NCBI RefSeq assembly: GCF_000876655.1
Contig: NZ_JYCN01000012.1
Location: 93,859 to 157,858, forward strand
Length of the DNA stretch: 64,000 nt
Direction of reading: 5' to 3'
Origin: Arthrobacter sp. SPG23
GTDB lineage: Bacteria; Actinomycetota; Actinomycetes; Actinomycetales; Micrococcaceae
In this document: positions 8,831 through 17,081 of the stretch, in pieces
How the letters are laid out: each line of letters begins with the position of its first letter
How positions within the stretch are numbered: position 1 is the first letter of the stretch
Program-made: the position numbers and the translations under genes
Notes under the pieces: generated by a model
Database searches by the model: none
The model's input: only the letters and a program-made list of their open reading frames with translations
Told to the model about the DNA's origin: nothing

Positions 8831-9167
8831 CACCCGCGCCCGGTCACCAACCAAAGGCAGGCTCCGGATCATCCGGGGCCTGCCTTTGACTGTAAATTCT
8901 TCACTCCTTATCACCTGCGCGTGCTACTCACTCAGGCATCACTCCAGTCACTCCCATTACTTGCTAGGACATGTCGGGTACTCCTGTTTGTGGAGGCCGG
9001 GATACCCGGCGCAGCCAGGGAGCTACGCGTCTTTTCCTTTCGCGGAAAGACAGGTATTTGGAACGCTTTGTGGGGCCATATCCAGCGTGTCACCGTGGAT
9101 TTGGAAGGCCGGACCAGCAACAACGCACCGTTGCCTGGTCCCGCCGGAAGACGCATGGGGCGTTGAC
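8831..9167. other. Intergenic region between peroxidase and BTAD regulator
   Basis: 337 bp. It begins with a strong hairpin (8853-8887). The remainder, presumably promoter and leader for the BTAD gene, has no convincing -35/-10 pair. A short stem CTTTC-GCG-GAAAG lies at 9037-9049. Open frames here lack coding character. No RNA gene was recognised. Confidence 0.5.
8853..8887 (+). terminator. Terminator of the peroxidase gene
   Basis: AAAGGCAGGC (8853-8862) pairs with GCCTGCCTTT (8878-8887), and CCGG/CCGG extends the inner stem. It begins 22 bp after the peroxidase stop. Confidence 0.75.
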
Positions 9168-10127
9168 ATGGGGAAAATGGAGAACATCGTGGGGACAACT
9201 CCTGAATTATCAACATCGATATCTGTTCGATTGTTCGGAATGTTTGAAATCCGGCGCAATGGGGCGATGCTGGCCGCAGCCGACATGGGCGGATGCAAAC
9301 CCCGGCACATTCTGGAAATCCTGCTGCTGAATTTGGGCAGCCCTGTATCCAAAAGCCGGATCATAGAAATTCTGTGGGGTTCCAGCGCCGGCGGCGGAAC
9401 AACTGCGACGCTGGAGAGCTACGTGTGCGGCATCCGGCGGGCGATCCAGCCGGGGAACACCAGGAACGGCCCGCTCCGGACCGCCAACGGCGGCTATGTC
9501 CTGGACCCGGCGCTGGTGGACCTGGACCTGTGGACATTCCGCCGGCTGGTGCGGGATGCCTGCCAGGCAGCTCCCCGGGACGCCTATGCCCTCCTGACGG
9601 AGGCCCTGCGGCTATCCGCCGATCCGCTCCTCGGTTCGGAACTGGCCTCCGACTGGGCCGACGAAGCCCGAACCCGGCTCAGCGCCGAAAGAGTGGCCGC
9701 ACAGGTCCGGGCCGCGGAAACAGCGGTCCTGCTCAACAGGCCTTCGGAAGCTGTCCCCTGGGCGGAGTCGGCGGTGGCGTCCGAGCCACTCAACGAACGG
9801 GCCTGGACCGTGCTGGTGACAGCCTACGAACTGTCGGGGCTCCCCGCCGAGGGCCTGTCTGCCTATGCGCGGTGCCGCAGGATATTGGACCGGGACCTCG
9901 GCTGCGCGCCGGGTCCCGCCCTGCAGGCCGCGCACCTGCGGCTCCTGCGCCAGCGGGCCGAGGCGGACGTGGAGCTGTCAGAAGCCCTGGCCGCCCTGCT
10001 GTACCTGGGCGAGTCAATGAAGGGAACCCGGCACGGGCAGGAGGCCGGCGCGGATCCCGTGTCCACCCGCGAGAACGCCGGCCGCATTCTCGATTCTTTC
10101 CTGCAGCGCGCCAGGGCCGCGGTCTGA
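9168..10127 (+). CDS. BTAD-domain (AfsR/DnrI/EmbR-like) transcriptional regulator
   Basis: About 319 residues from the ATG at 9168. The frame is open for another 94 codons upstream, but that part has no coding character or ribosome site. Residues ~17-107 form an OmpR/PhoB-type winged helix (V-R-L-F-G-x-F-E-I-R-R, then L-E-S-Y-V-C-G-I-R-R-A-I). Residues ~115-260 are the alpha-helical bacterial transcriptional activation domain (D-L-D-L-W-T-F-R-R-L-V, then L-N-E-R-A-W-T-V-L-V-T-A-Y). There is no NB-ARC ATPase, so it is the short SARP/EmbR form. It could control the peroxidase gene upstream or stand alone; no operator is evident. The exact start is uncertain (alternative ATG at 9177). Confidence 0.85.
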   Translation: MGKMENIVGTTPELSTSISVRLFGMFEIRRNGAMLAAADMGGCKPRHILEILLLNLGSPVSKSRIIEILWGSSAGGGTTATLESYVCGIRRAIQPGNTRNGPLRTANGGYVLDPALVDLDLWTFRRLVRDACQAAPRDAYALLTEALRLSADPLLGSELASDWADEARTRLSAERVAAQVRAAETAVLLNRPSEAVPWAESAVASEPLNERAWTVLVTAYELSGLPAEGLSAYARCRRILDRDLGCAPGPALQAAHLRLLRQRAEADVELSEALAALLYLGESMKGTRHGQEAGADPVSTRENAGRILDSFLQRARAAV

Positions 10128-10183
10128 CGCCTGCGGACACCACCGTTCGCACGCAGGCTCCGCGGTAGCGGTAGGCTGGGAAG

Positions 10184-10212
10184 ACCCGGGATTCTCGCGA
10201 ATTTCGGGTTTT
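10184..10212 (+). terminator. Hairpin with T-rich end between BTAD gene and mfd
   Basis: ACCCG (10184-10188) pairs with CGGGT (10205-10209), and GATT/AATT extends the stem; a TTT run follows. It may terminate the BTAD transcript. A possible -10 (TAGGCT, 10172-10177) just upstream would instead place the hairpin at the very 5' end of the mfd leader. Confidence 0.45.
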
Positions 10213-10254
10213 CGTGTTGCCTGCTTCCCCGTGATCATTTCAGGAGCTTCTGCC

Positions 10255-13200
10255 ATGAGCCTCACCGGCCCGTCACTCACAGGCCTTCGCCGCGCGCTCG
10301 CCGGAGACACAACGTTTGCCCGCGTGCAGGCTGAAGCGTCCCGGAGTTTTGGAACCCGCAGCGAGGATTACCAGATCAGCGCACCGGCCGGGCTGCGCGC
10401 TGCGCTGCTGGCCGAGATGTCCGACGGCCTGGCGGCGCTGCACGCCGGCGATGCCGCGTCACCGGACGCAACCCACGACGACGGCGGGGCGCCCCTGGTG
10501 CTGGCCGTCACCGCCACCGGCCGCGAAGCGGAGGACCTCACCGCGGCGCTGCGTGCGTTCCTGCCGGCCGGGTCCGTGGCTGAATTCCCCAGCTGGGAGA
10601 CGCTCCCGCACGAGCGGTTGTCCCCGCGCTCGGACACCGTTGGCCGCCGCCTGTCCGTCCTGCGCCGGCTGGCCCACCCGGCGACGGCCTCGGGAGGACC
10701 GCTCCGCGTGGTGGTGGCGCCAGTCCGCGCCGTGGTTCAGCCGATCGTGGCGGGCCTGGGCGACCTCAAGCCCGTCACACTGAAGGTGGGACAGGATGCC
10801 CCCTTCACCGACGTTGTGCGCAGCCTCTCCGACGCCGCCTACGCCCGGGTGGACATGGTGACGCACCGCGGCGAGTTCGCCGTCCGCGGCGGCATCCTGG
10901 ACGTCTTCCCGCCCACCGAGGACCACCCGATCCGGGTGGAATTCTTCGGCGACGAGGTGGACCAGATGCGCTGGTTCGCCGTGGCGGACCAGCGTTCCCT
11001 CTCGTCGCCCGGCCTGCACCACCCCACCGAGCTGCATGCTCCGCCGTGCCGGGAGATCCTGATCACCCCCTCGGTGATGTCCAGGGCCGCCACGCTCAAG
11101 ACCCAGCTTCCCGCAGCTGCCGACATGCTCGAAAAGATCGCCGGCGGCATCGCGGTGGAGGGCATGGAGTCCCTGGCGCCGGTGCTGGTGGATGCCATGG
11201 TTCCCTTTGTGGAGCAGCTGCCCGGCGGGTCCATCTCCGTAGTGATCGAGCCGGAAAAGGTCCGCACGCGCGCCCACGACCTCGCCGCCACGAACGAGGA
11301 ATTCCTTGAGGCGGCCTGGTCTACCGCCTCGGACGGCGGCACGGCGCCCCTTGACCTGAGCTCAGCAGCCTCGGCTGCCCTGCATTCGGCCAGCTTCCGC
11401 TCGCTGACGGAGACCCGCACCTCGGCGCTCGGCCAAGGCGTCTCTTGGTGGTCCATCACCTCGCTGGCCACCGACGAAGAGCTGACGCCGGACATCAACG
11501 TCCTCAACCTGCACGCCCGGGAACCCCGCGGCTACCAGGGCGACGTCGCGGAGATGATGGAGTTCATCGGCTCGCACGTCCGGGACCAGTGGCGAATTGT
11601 TGTCGCCACGGAGGGCCCCGGACCGGCCCAGCGGCTGGCTGAACTGTTCCATGACAACAACATCCCCTGCGCGCGGGTGGACCGGCTCGACGACGAGCCG
11701 CAGGCCGGCATCATCGAGGTGACCACTGCCGCCGTCGGACGCGGTTTTGTCCTGGACGGGCTGAAACTTGGCCTGCTGACGGAGGCGGACCTGCTGGGCC
11801 GCACGTCCGCCGGCTCCACGAAGGACATGCGGCGCATGCCGTCCAAGCGGCGGAACGCCGTGGATCCGCTGCAGCTGGTGGCCGGCGACCATGTGGTCCA
11901 CGAACAGCACGGCATCGGCCGCTTCGTGGAACTGATCCAGCGCAAGGTTGCGGGAGGCGGCGAGGGTGTCCGCGAGTACCTTGTCCTGGAATACGCGCCG
12001 TCCAAGCGCGGTGCTCCGGGGGACAGGCTCTTTGTGCCCACGGACCAACTGGACCAGGTTACCCGCTATGTGGGCGGCGACACCCCCGCGCTCAGCAAGA
12101 TGGGCGGCTCGGACTGGGCCAGCACCAAGTCCAAGGCGCGCAAGGCAGTCAAGGAGATCGCCGGCGAACTCATCCGGCTGTATTCCGCCCGGATGGCGTC
12201 CAAGGGCTTCGCTTTCGGACCGGACACCCCGTGGCAGCGTGAGCTGGAAGAAGCCTTCCCTTACGTGGAGACCCCGGACCAGCTGACCACCATCAACGAG
12301 GTCAAGGCGGACATGGAGCGTGAGATCCCCATGGACCGCCTGGTGTCGGGTGACGTGGGCTACGGCAAGACCGAGATCGCCGTCCGGGCAGCGTTCAAGG
12401 CAGTCCAGGACGGCAAGCAGGTGGCGGTGCTGGTGCCCACCACCCTGCTGGCCCAGCAACACTATGAAACGTTCACGGAACGTTTCTCCGGATTCCCCCT
12501 GCGGGTGAAGCCGCTGTCCCGCTTCCAGGCATCGAAGGAGGCCAAGGAGACCGCGGAGGGCGTCAAGAACGGCTCCGTGGACGTGGTGATCGGAACACAC
12601 CGGCTCCTGTCCAAGGACTTCGAGTTCAAGGACCTGGGCCTGGTGATTGTGGACGAGGAGCAGCGCTTCGGCGTCGAACACAAGGAAGCGCTCAAGAAGA
12701 TGCGCACTAACGTGGATGTCCTGGCCATGAGCGCCACCCCGATTCCGCGCACCCTGGAGATGTCGCTGACCGGCATCCGGGAAACGTCCACCCTGGCCAC
12801 CCCGCCGGAAGAGCGCCACCCGGTGCTGACCTATGTGGGTCCGTACACCGACAAGCAGACCTCCGCCGCAATCCGCCGCGAACTGATGCGCGAGGGTCAG
12901 GTGTTCTTCGTGCACAACCGCGTGTCCACGATCGAACGGACCGCGGCGAAAATCCGCGAACTGGTTCCCGAGGCCCGGGTGGAGGTGGCCCACGGCCAGA
13001 TGTCCGAGAGCCGCCTCGAGCAGATCATCGTGGACTTCTGGGAGAAGCGCTTTGACGTGCTGGTCTGCACCACCATCATCGAAACGGGCCTGGACATTTC
13101 CAACGCCAATACCCTGATCGTGGACGGCGCGGACAAGTACGGCCTCTCCCAGCTCCACCAGCTGCGTGGACGCGTGGGCCGCGGACGGGAACGCGCCTAC

Positions 13201-13935
13201 GCGTACTTCCTGTACCCCTCCGAGAAACCCCTGGGCGAGGTGGCGCTGGAACGGCTCAAGGCGGTGGCAACCCATAATGAGCTGGGAGCCGGCATGCAGC
13301 TGGCCATGAAGGACCTTGAGATCCGCGGCGCGGGCAACCTGCTGGGCGGCGAACAGTCCGGCCACATCCAGGGCGTGGGCTTCGACCTCTACATCCGCCT
13401 CGTGGGCGAGGCCGTGGCCGACTTCCGCGGCGAGGCCGAGGAGAAGGCCGCCGAAATGAAGATCGAGCTGCCCGTCAACGCCCACCTGCCGCACGACTAT
13501 GTGCCGGGCGAACGGCTGCGCCTCGAGGCCTACCGCAAGCTGGCCTCCGCGCTCACGAACGAGGCCATCGACGAGGTCCTGGCCGAACTCGTGGACCGTT
13601 ACGGCGAACCGCCACTGGCCGCGCAGAACCTGATCGCCGTCGCCCGCTTCCGGGTGGGAGCCCGCGAAGCCGGGCTCTCCGACGTCGCCCTGCAGGGAAA
13701 CTTCATCAAGTTCTCCCCGGCCCAGCTGCCCGAATCGAAAACCATGCGGCTGGCCCGGATGTACCCGGGCTCGCAGTCCAAGCCTGCCCTGGACGCGGTG
13801 CTCATCCCCAAGCCCAAGACCGCCCGGATCGGCGGCCGGGACCTCCAGGACGCCGAAATCCTGGAGTGGGCCAACGGCGTCATCCGGAACATCTTCTCCG
13901 ACGCCCCACTCGCCGCTCCGGCAGTTAGCGGTTAG
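10255..13935 (+). CDS. mfd: Transcription-repair coupling factor Mfd
   Basis: 1226 residues from the ATG at 10255, with AGGAG 8 nt upstream. Mfd removes RNA polymerase stalled at DNA lesions and recruits UvrA. Visible parts are the UvrB-like N-terminal module, the RNA-polymerase-interaction domain (G-D-H-V-V-H-E-Q-H-G-I-G-R-F, around residue 545), the RecG-like helicase with Walker A G-D-V-G-Y-G-K-T-E (~residue 698) and the D-E-E-Q box (~800), the TRG segment (R-G-A-G-N-L-L-G-G-E-Q-S-G-H-I), and the C-terminal TRCF domain. Length is typical for actinobacterial Mfd. All motifs are intact. Confidence 0.97.
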   Translation: MSLTGPSLTGLRRALAGDTTFARVQAEASRSFGTRSEDYQISAPAGLRAALLAEMSDGLAALHAGDAASPDATHDDGGAPLVLAVTATGREAEDLTAALRAFLPAGSVAEFPSWETLPHERLSPRSDTVGRRLSVLRRLAHPATASGGPLRVVVAPVRAVVQPIVAGLGDLKPVTLKVGQDAPFTDVVRSLSDAAYARVDMVTHRGEFAVRGGILDVFPPTEDHPIRVEFFGDEVDQMRWFAVADQRSLSSPGLHHPTELHAPPCREILITPSVMSRAATLKTQLPAAADMLEKIAGGIAVEGMESLAPVLVDAMVPFVEQLPGGSISVVIEPEKVRTRAHDLAATNEEFLEAAWSTASDGGTAPLDLSSAASAALHSASFRSLTETRTSALGQGVSWWSITSLATDEELTPDINVLNLHAREPRGYQGDVAEMMEFIGSHVRDQWRIVVATEGPGPAQRLAELFHDNNIPCARVDRLDDEPQAGIIEVTTAAVGRGFVLDGLKLGLLTEADLLGRTSAGSTKDMRRMPSKRRNAVDPLQLVAGDHVVHEQHGIGRFVELIQRKVAGGGEGVREYLVLEYAPSKRGAPGDRLFVPTDQLDQVTRYVGGDTPALSKMGGSDWASTKSKARKAVKEIAGELIRLYSARMASKGFAFGPDTPWQRELEEAFPYVETPDQLTTINEVKADMEREIPMDRLVSGDVGYGKTEIAVRAAFKAVQDGKQVAVLVPTTLLAQQHYETFTERFSGFPLRVKPLSRFQASKEAKETAEGVKNGSVDVVIGTHRLLSKDFEFKDLGLVIVDEEQRFGVEHKEALKKMRTNVDVLAMSATPIPRTLEMSLTGIRETSTLATPPEERHPVLTYVGPYTDKQTSAAIRRELMREGQVFFVHNRVSTIERTAAKIRELVPEARVEVAHGQMSESRLEQIIVDFWEKRFDVLVCTTIIETGLDISNANTLIVDGADKYGLSQLHQLRGRVGRGRERAYAYFLYPSEKPLGEVALERLKAVATHNELGAGMQLAMKDLEIRGAGNLLGGEQSGHIQGVGFDLYIRLVGEAVADFRGEAEEKAAEMKIELPVNAHLPHDYVPGERLRLEAYRKLASALTNEAIDEVLAELVDRYGEPPLAAQNLIAVARFRVGAREAGLSDVALQGNFIKFSPAQLPESKTMRLARMYPGSQSKPALDAVLIPKPKTARIGGRDLQDAEILEWANGVIRNIFSDAPLAAPAVSG

Positions 13936-13939
13936 CCGC

Positions 13940-14763
13940 ATGATGGGAGGACACCACGCGCGTCGGGAGCCGCGGCGTGGGTAGCTATTGCCTCGACGGG
14001 GCCGTACACCCTGGGCTGGTACCCGCTGGATGCCACCGGCATCCTGATCGGCGGCATGGCGACGGCAGGAACCGCACTGGTGTGCGACTGGGACCACCGC
14101 CACAGCACCGTTGCCAATTCGCTGCCGCCACTGTCCAACGTGATCGCCGTGGGGATCGAGAATGCCAGCGGCGGCCACCGGCAGGGCACGCACTCCGTGC
14201 TGGGGGCGGCCTTCTTCGTGCTGCTGGCCACCATCGCCGGCCAGCTCCAGCTGCACACGGACTGGGGCCTGCTCTCAGTGGGTGCCGGCCTGCTCTGCAT
14301 GTTCATGATCAACATCGCCGCCAAGGCCCTTAAGCTCTTCCCCAAGTCAGGCTTCATCAGCAACTGGCTCTTCGCCCTGACCATGGCCGGACTGGTCACC
14401 TGGTTCGCGCCGGACCAATGGACCTGGCTTCCCGTCTCGATGCTGACCGGGGTGGTGGTGCACATCGTCGGCGACATGATCACCACCGGGGGAGTGCCCC
14501 TGCTCTGGCCGATCGTGATCAAACCGCCCAGGTTCCTGCGAAAACTGCCCGTGCTCAACGATGTGTGGCGGGCGAATGGCGCATTTTCCATTCCGCTGCT
14601 GGGCCGGGCCGGGTCACGGCGGGAGTGGCTCGTGCTGATTCCCGTCAGTGCCTACGCCATGGTGGGGTTGTGCGTCGCGGCCTGGGCTCTGGCCAAAACC
14701 CATTTCCCGGCAGCACTTGCGCTAGGAAGCACGCTGGTCAGCAGCCTGTTCCGCGCGGGCTAG
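13940..14763 (+). pseudogene. Metal-dependent hydrolase (YdjM/DUF457-like) with apparent 5' frameshift
   Basis: The main frame (235 codons from the internal ATG at 14056) encodes a multi-helix membrane protein resembling DUF457/YdjM hydrolases: L-C-D-W-D-H-R-H-S-T, G-H-R-Q-G-T-H-S-V-L-G, and H-I-V-G-D-M-I-T-T-G-G. The expected N-terminus M-M-G-G-H-H-A is present at 13940-13958, but in another frame that stops after 14 codons. Reading the later frame backwards gives A-S-G-A-A-A-W-V-A-I-A-S-T-G directly after that point. Inserting one base near 13958-13960 would join them into the usual family start. No other start codon lies in the downstream frame between the mfd stop and 14056. Either a sequencing error or a real frameshift; if real, the first metal-ligand histidines are lost. 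Confidence 0.8.
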
Positions 14764-14794
14764 CTGCCGTGCCGGGCCAGCCGGTCACCGGCCG

Positions 14795-14843
14795 CTTAAA
14801 GAGCTGAAGCCCCCGGAAGTTCCGGGGGCTTCAGCTCTTTAAG
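14795..14843. terminator. Strong bidirectional terminator
   Basis: A near-perfect 49-bp palindrome: CTTAAAGAGCTGAAGCC... at 14795-14818 pairs over 20-plus bp with the segment ending CTCTTTAAG at 14843. A-rich and T-rich ends on both sides suit termination of the hydrolase gene (+) and the converging small membrane gene (-). Confidence 0.9.
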
Positions 14844-14852
14844 TTCGAAGGC

Positions 14853-15083
14853 TCAGTGCTCGCCGGCCGAATCCGAACGGCCCAGGAGGGTCTGCGGGAT
14901 CCAGAACGCTCCGGCGAAGAGGATCAGGCACACGGCCATCGGCCACGGGTTGCCCAGCGTCAGGAAGGACAGCGAATAGATGGAGCCGAGGAACAGGGCC
15001 ATCATGACCACGAAAACGGCGATGCTCCCGGCAAGGCTGTTCTCGTTCTGAGGGGTCTTGGGGCTATCAACGGTCTTGGACAT
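14853..15083 (-). CDS. Small two-helix membrane protein
   Basis: 76 residues, ATG at 15083 behind a GAGGAGGA ribosome site. A polar N-terminal tail of about 18 residues precedes two membrane helices (about 20-42 and 47-65) separated by G-N-P-W-P, with a short charged tail. No named family recognised. It lies 72 bp downstream of deoC on the same strand and may be read from the same transcript. The gap between them contains GGGCTCAAAA twice (15105-15114 and 15124-15133). Confidence 0.75.
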   Translation of the reverse strand: MSKTVDSPKTPQNENSLAGSIAVFVVMMALFLGSIYSLSFLTLGNPWPMAVCLILFAGAFWIPQTLLGRSDSAGEH

Positions 15084-15155
15084 TCATTCCTCCTCGGCCC
15101 CGCAGGGCTCAAAACGCCCCGAAGGGCTCAAAAACTGTGGCGCTTCCGGACCTGG

Positions 15156-15899
15156 TCAGTACGCGGACGAACCCTGTTCGCCTTTGACGATCGCAATTCC
15201 GGAGCTGGCGCCAATACGTGTTGCACCTGCAGCAATCATAGCCTGAGCGTCGGCCAGCGAACGCACCCCGCCGGAAGCCTTGACGCCGACATCCGGGCCC
15301 ACCGTGCGGCGCATCAGGGCCACGTCCTCCACCGTGGCGCCACCGCCGTTGAAGCCCGTGGACGTCTTGACGAAGTCCGCTCCGGCTTCCACTGCTGCCT
15401 CGCAGGCGAGGACTTTCTGGGAATCGCTGAGCAGCGCGGTCTCGATGATCACCTTCAGGATGGCGTCGCTGCCGTGCACGGCCTCGGCAACGGCCCGGAT
15501 GTCATCAACCAGCGCGCCTTTGTCATTGGCGCGGGCTGCCGCAATGTTGATCACCATGTCCACCTCGTCGGCGCCGTCAAGCACGGCCCCGCGGGCTTCG
15601 AAAGCCTTGACGTCGGTGGGAGTGGCGCCGAGGGGGAAGCCGACCACCGAGCAGGCCAGGACGCCCGAACCCTTGAGTGCGTTGGTAACGGTCTTGACCC
15701 ACACCGGGTTCACGCAGACGGATTTGAAGTGGTACTCGGCGGCCTCGGAACAGACCTTGAGGATCTCCGCTTCACTGGCCTCAGGCTTCAGCAGCGTGTG
15801 GTCGATAAAGGAGGCGATGTCTCCGGGTGCGGTGGCCCCGGGTGTCGTGACCCCGGCGGCGGTTTCAGGCATGCCGGCCGCGGTGGCTTCGTTGCTCAT
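15156..15899 (-). CDS. deoC: Deoxyribose-phosphate aldolase
   Basis: 247 residues from the ATG at 15899, which follows CCAGGAAGGACCACC. DeoC cleaves 2-deoxyribose 5-phosphate to acetaldehyde and glyceraldehyde 3-phosphate in deoxynucleoside breakdown. The class I aldolase motifs are present: F-I-D-H-T-L-L-K-P near the N-terminus, the Schiff-base lysine in D-F-V-K-T-S-T-G-F, and the second lysine in [11 protein letters not shown] proline/alanine/threonine-rich extension of about 28 residues precedes the catalytic core. A purine nucleoside phosphorylase and a phosphosugar mutase that could feed this route lie 16-19 kb away. Confidence 0.96.
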   Translation of the reverse strand: MSNEATAAGMPETAAGVTTPGATAPGDIASFIDHTLLKPEASEAEILKVCSEAAEYHFKSVCVNPVWVKTVTNALKGSGVLACSVVGFPLGATPTDVKAFEARGAVLDGADEVDMVINIAAARANDKGALVDDIRAVAEAVHGSDAILKVIIETALLSDSQKVLACEAAVEAGADFVKTSTGFNGGGATVEDVALMRRTVGPDVGVKASGGVRSLADAQAMIAAGATRIGASSGIAIVKGEQGSSAY

Positions 15900-15991
15900 G
15901 GTGGTCCTTCCTGGTGCGCCTGCCGGGCCTTGTGGGCTACAGGCGCCGTGTTCTTCGTGGCTTCTCAGGTGACCATCTTGCCACAACGGTG

Positions 15992-16870
15992 CTAGGCGGC
16001 AGCGGCCACAGGTTCCTGCAGCGTTGCCTGCATAAGCTGGGCTGCGCAGACACCTGCTGCGGAGCCCGACGCCACGAGAAGGCCCAGGCGTACGCCGTCG
16101 AACGAGGCGGCATCGCCGATGGCCCAGATACCGGGAACCGACGTCCGGAAGTCCTGGCCAATCACGATCCCGCCGTTGGCTGCCGTCTCGAGGCCCGCGC
16201 TCGCCGCCAGGCCGTCGCGTGCCACCCGCTCTTCGGCGAGGACCACCAGGTCGCCGTTCATGCTGCTGCCGTCCTCGAAGACAATCCCGGCGGCGGGGAG
16301 CACTGAGCCCGCCAGTGTCGGGACCACCGCGGCCGGCCGGAGCGTGGTGCGGATAGGACGTACACCGCGGGCCCGCAGCACCGCTTCGGCCTGTCCCGCC
16401 TCGGGGCCTGTTCCCACCAGGATTCCCAGCGGCCTGCGACCGAGGACGCGGGTGACTTCCTTGACGGCGTCACCGATCCGGGCGGCGTCGTCGATGGTGG
16501 AGTAGCTGAGGCACCGGCCTGCGCCGTCCACGGGCGAAAGGGCCGGGGCGGAACCTGTGGCAATCACCAGCTGGTCGTAACTGAATTCCATACCGTCTGC
16601 TGTGGTCACCATGCGGTTGGCCGCATCGATGAAGCTGGCCGGCTGGCCGAATCGGACCGAAACCTGCGGAAGGGCAGCCAGCTCGAGGAGCTCGGACGGG
16701 GCGTCGTCGCGGTTGCTGAGCACCGTGATGGTGCCTGCGAAGCGGGACCTGTCCAGCTGGTCCACCAGGGCACGGGCTGCGGGTCCGGCGCCGGCGATGA
16801 CCACGCGCGGCGCCGGGGACGACCCCCGGAACGTGGCGGAGGAGGAGATGGACGGTGCCGGAGCGGACAT
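15992..16870 (-). CDS. FAD-dependent pyridine-nucleotide oxidoreductase, short form
   Basis: 292 residues. It resembles the FAD/NAD(P)-binding first half of NirB/rubredoxin reductase-type proteins: [13 protein letters not shown] at ~23-35, V-I-A-T-G-S-A-P, and [13 protein letters not shown] near the end. No redox-active cysteine pair, BFD cluster or sirohaem domain follows, so it must pass electrons to a separate partner or be a specialised reductase. It ends 92 bp upstream of the deoC start on the same strand. A TTGTTGCCGG/CCGGCAACAA inverted repeat lies upstream of its start (16963-17014). Confidence 0.8.
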   Translation of the reverse strand: MSAPAPSISSSATFRGSSPAPRVVIAGAGPAARALVDQLDRSRFAGTITVLSNRDDAPSELLELAALPQVSVRFGQPASFIDAANRMVTTADGMEFSYDQLVIATGSAPALSPVDGAGRCLSYSTIDDAARIGDAVKEVTRVLGRRPLGILVGTGPEAGQAEAVLRARGVRPIRTTLRPAAVVPTLAGSVLPAAGIVFEDGSSMNGDLVVLAEERVARDGLAASAGLETAANGGIVIGQDFRTSVPGIWAIGDAASFDGVRLGLLVASGSAAGVCAAQLMQATLQEPVAAAA

Positions 16871-16962
16871 GTGAAGGCCCTTTCGCTGGTGAGGCCCTTG
16901 TCAGGCCCGGGTTGGTGATGGGGACCAGCCTAGGCGCCCGGTTTTTCGGGGGTGTTTCCCGG

Positions 16963-17035
16963 TTGTTGCCGGAATGACAGTGCCTGTTCCACGCTGTTTA
17001 CCAGCCGGCAACAAATGTGTCCTTGAATGTGTCCT
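16963..17035 (-). repeat. Inverted and direct repeats upstream of the short FAD oxidoreductase
   Basis: TTGTTGCCGG (16963-16972) and CCGGCAACAA (17005-17014) are perfect inverted 10-mers 32 nt apart. The second copy abuts two direct copies of AATGTGTCCT (17014-17023 and 17026-17035). They lie between the patatin 3' end and the FAD gene start. A promoter-proximal operator or a patatin-operon terminator are both possible. Confidence 0.4.
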
Positions 17036-17081
17036 GTCTCACAATCAGGCCCGTCGTCAGCCCTGCGCTGCCATTGAGGCG

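Noticed and set aside
8902..8953. Four CACTC copies upstream of the BTAD gene
   Set aside because: Spacing is irregular (27, 11 and 9 bp) and the unit is only 5 bp, so chance is adequate.
11362..14256. Very long open frame (about 964 codons) antisense to mfd
   Set aside because: High-GC codon bias opens the antisense frame; mfd on the other strand has every family motif, and the antisense product shows no recognisable domain.
15105..15133. Direct copies of GGGCTCAAAA between deoC and the small membrane gene
   Set aside because: Only two short copies without dyad or promoter context; noted but not argued as a regulatory site.
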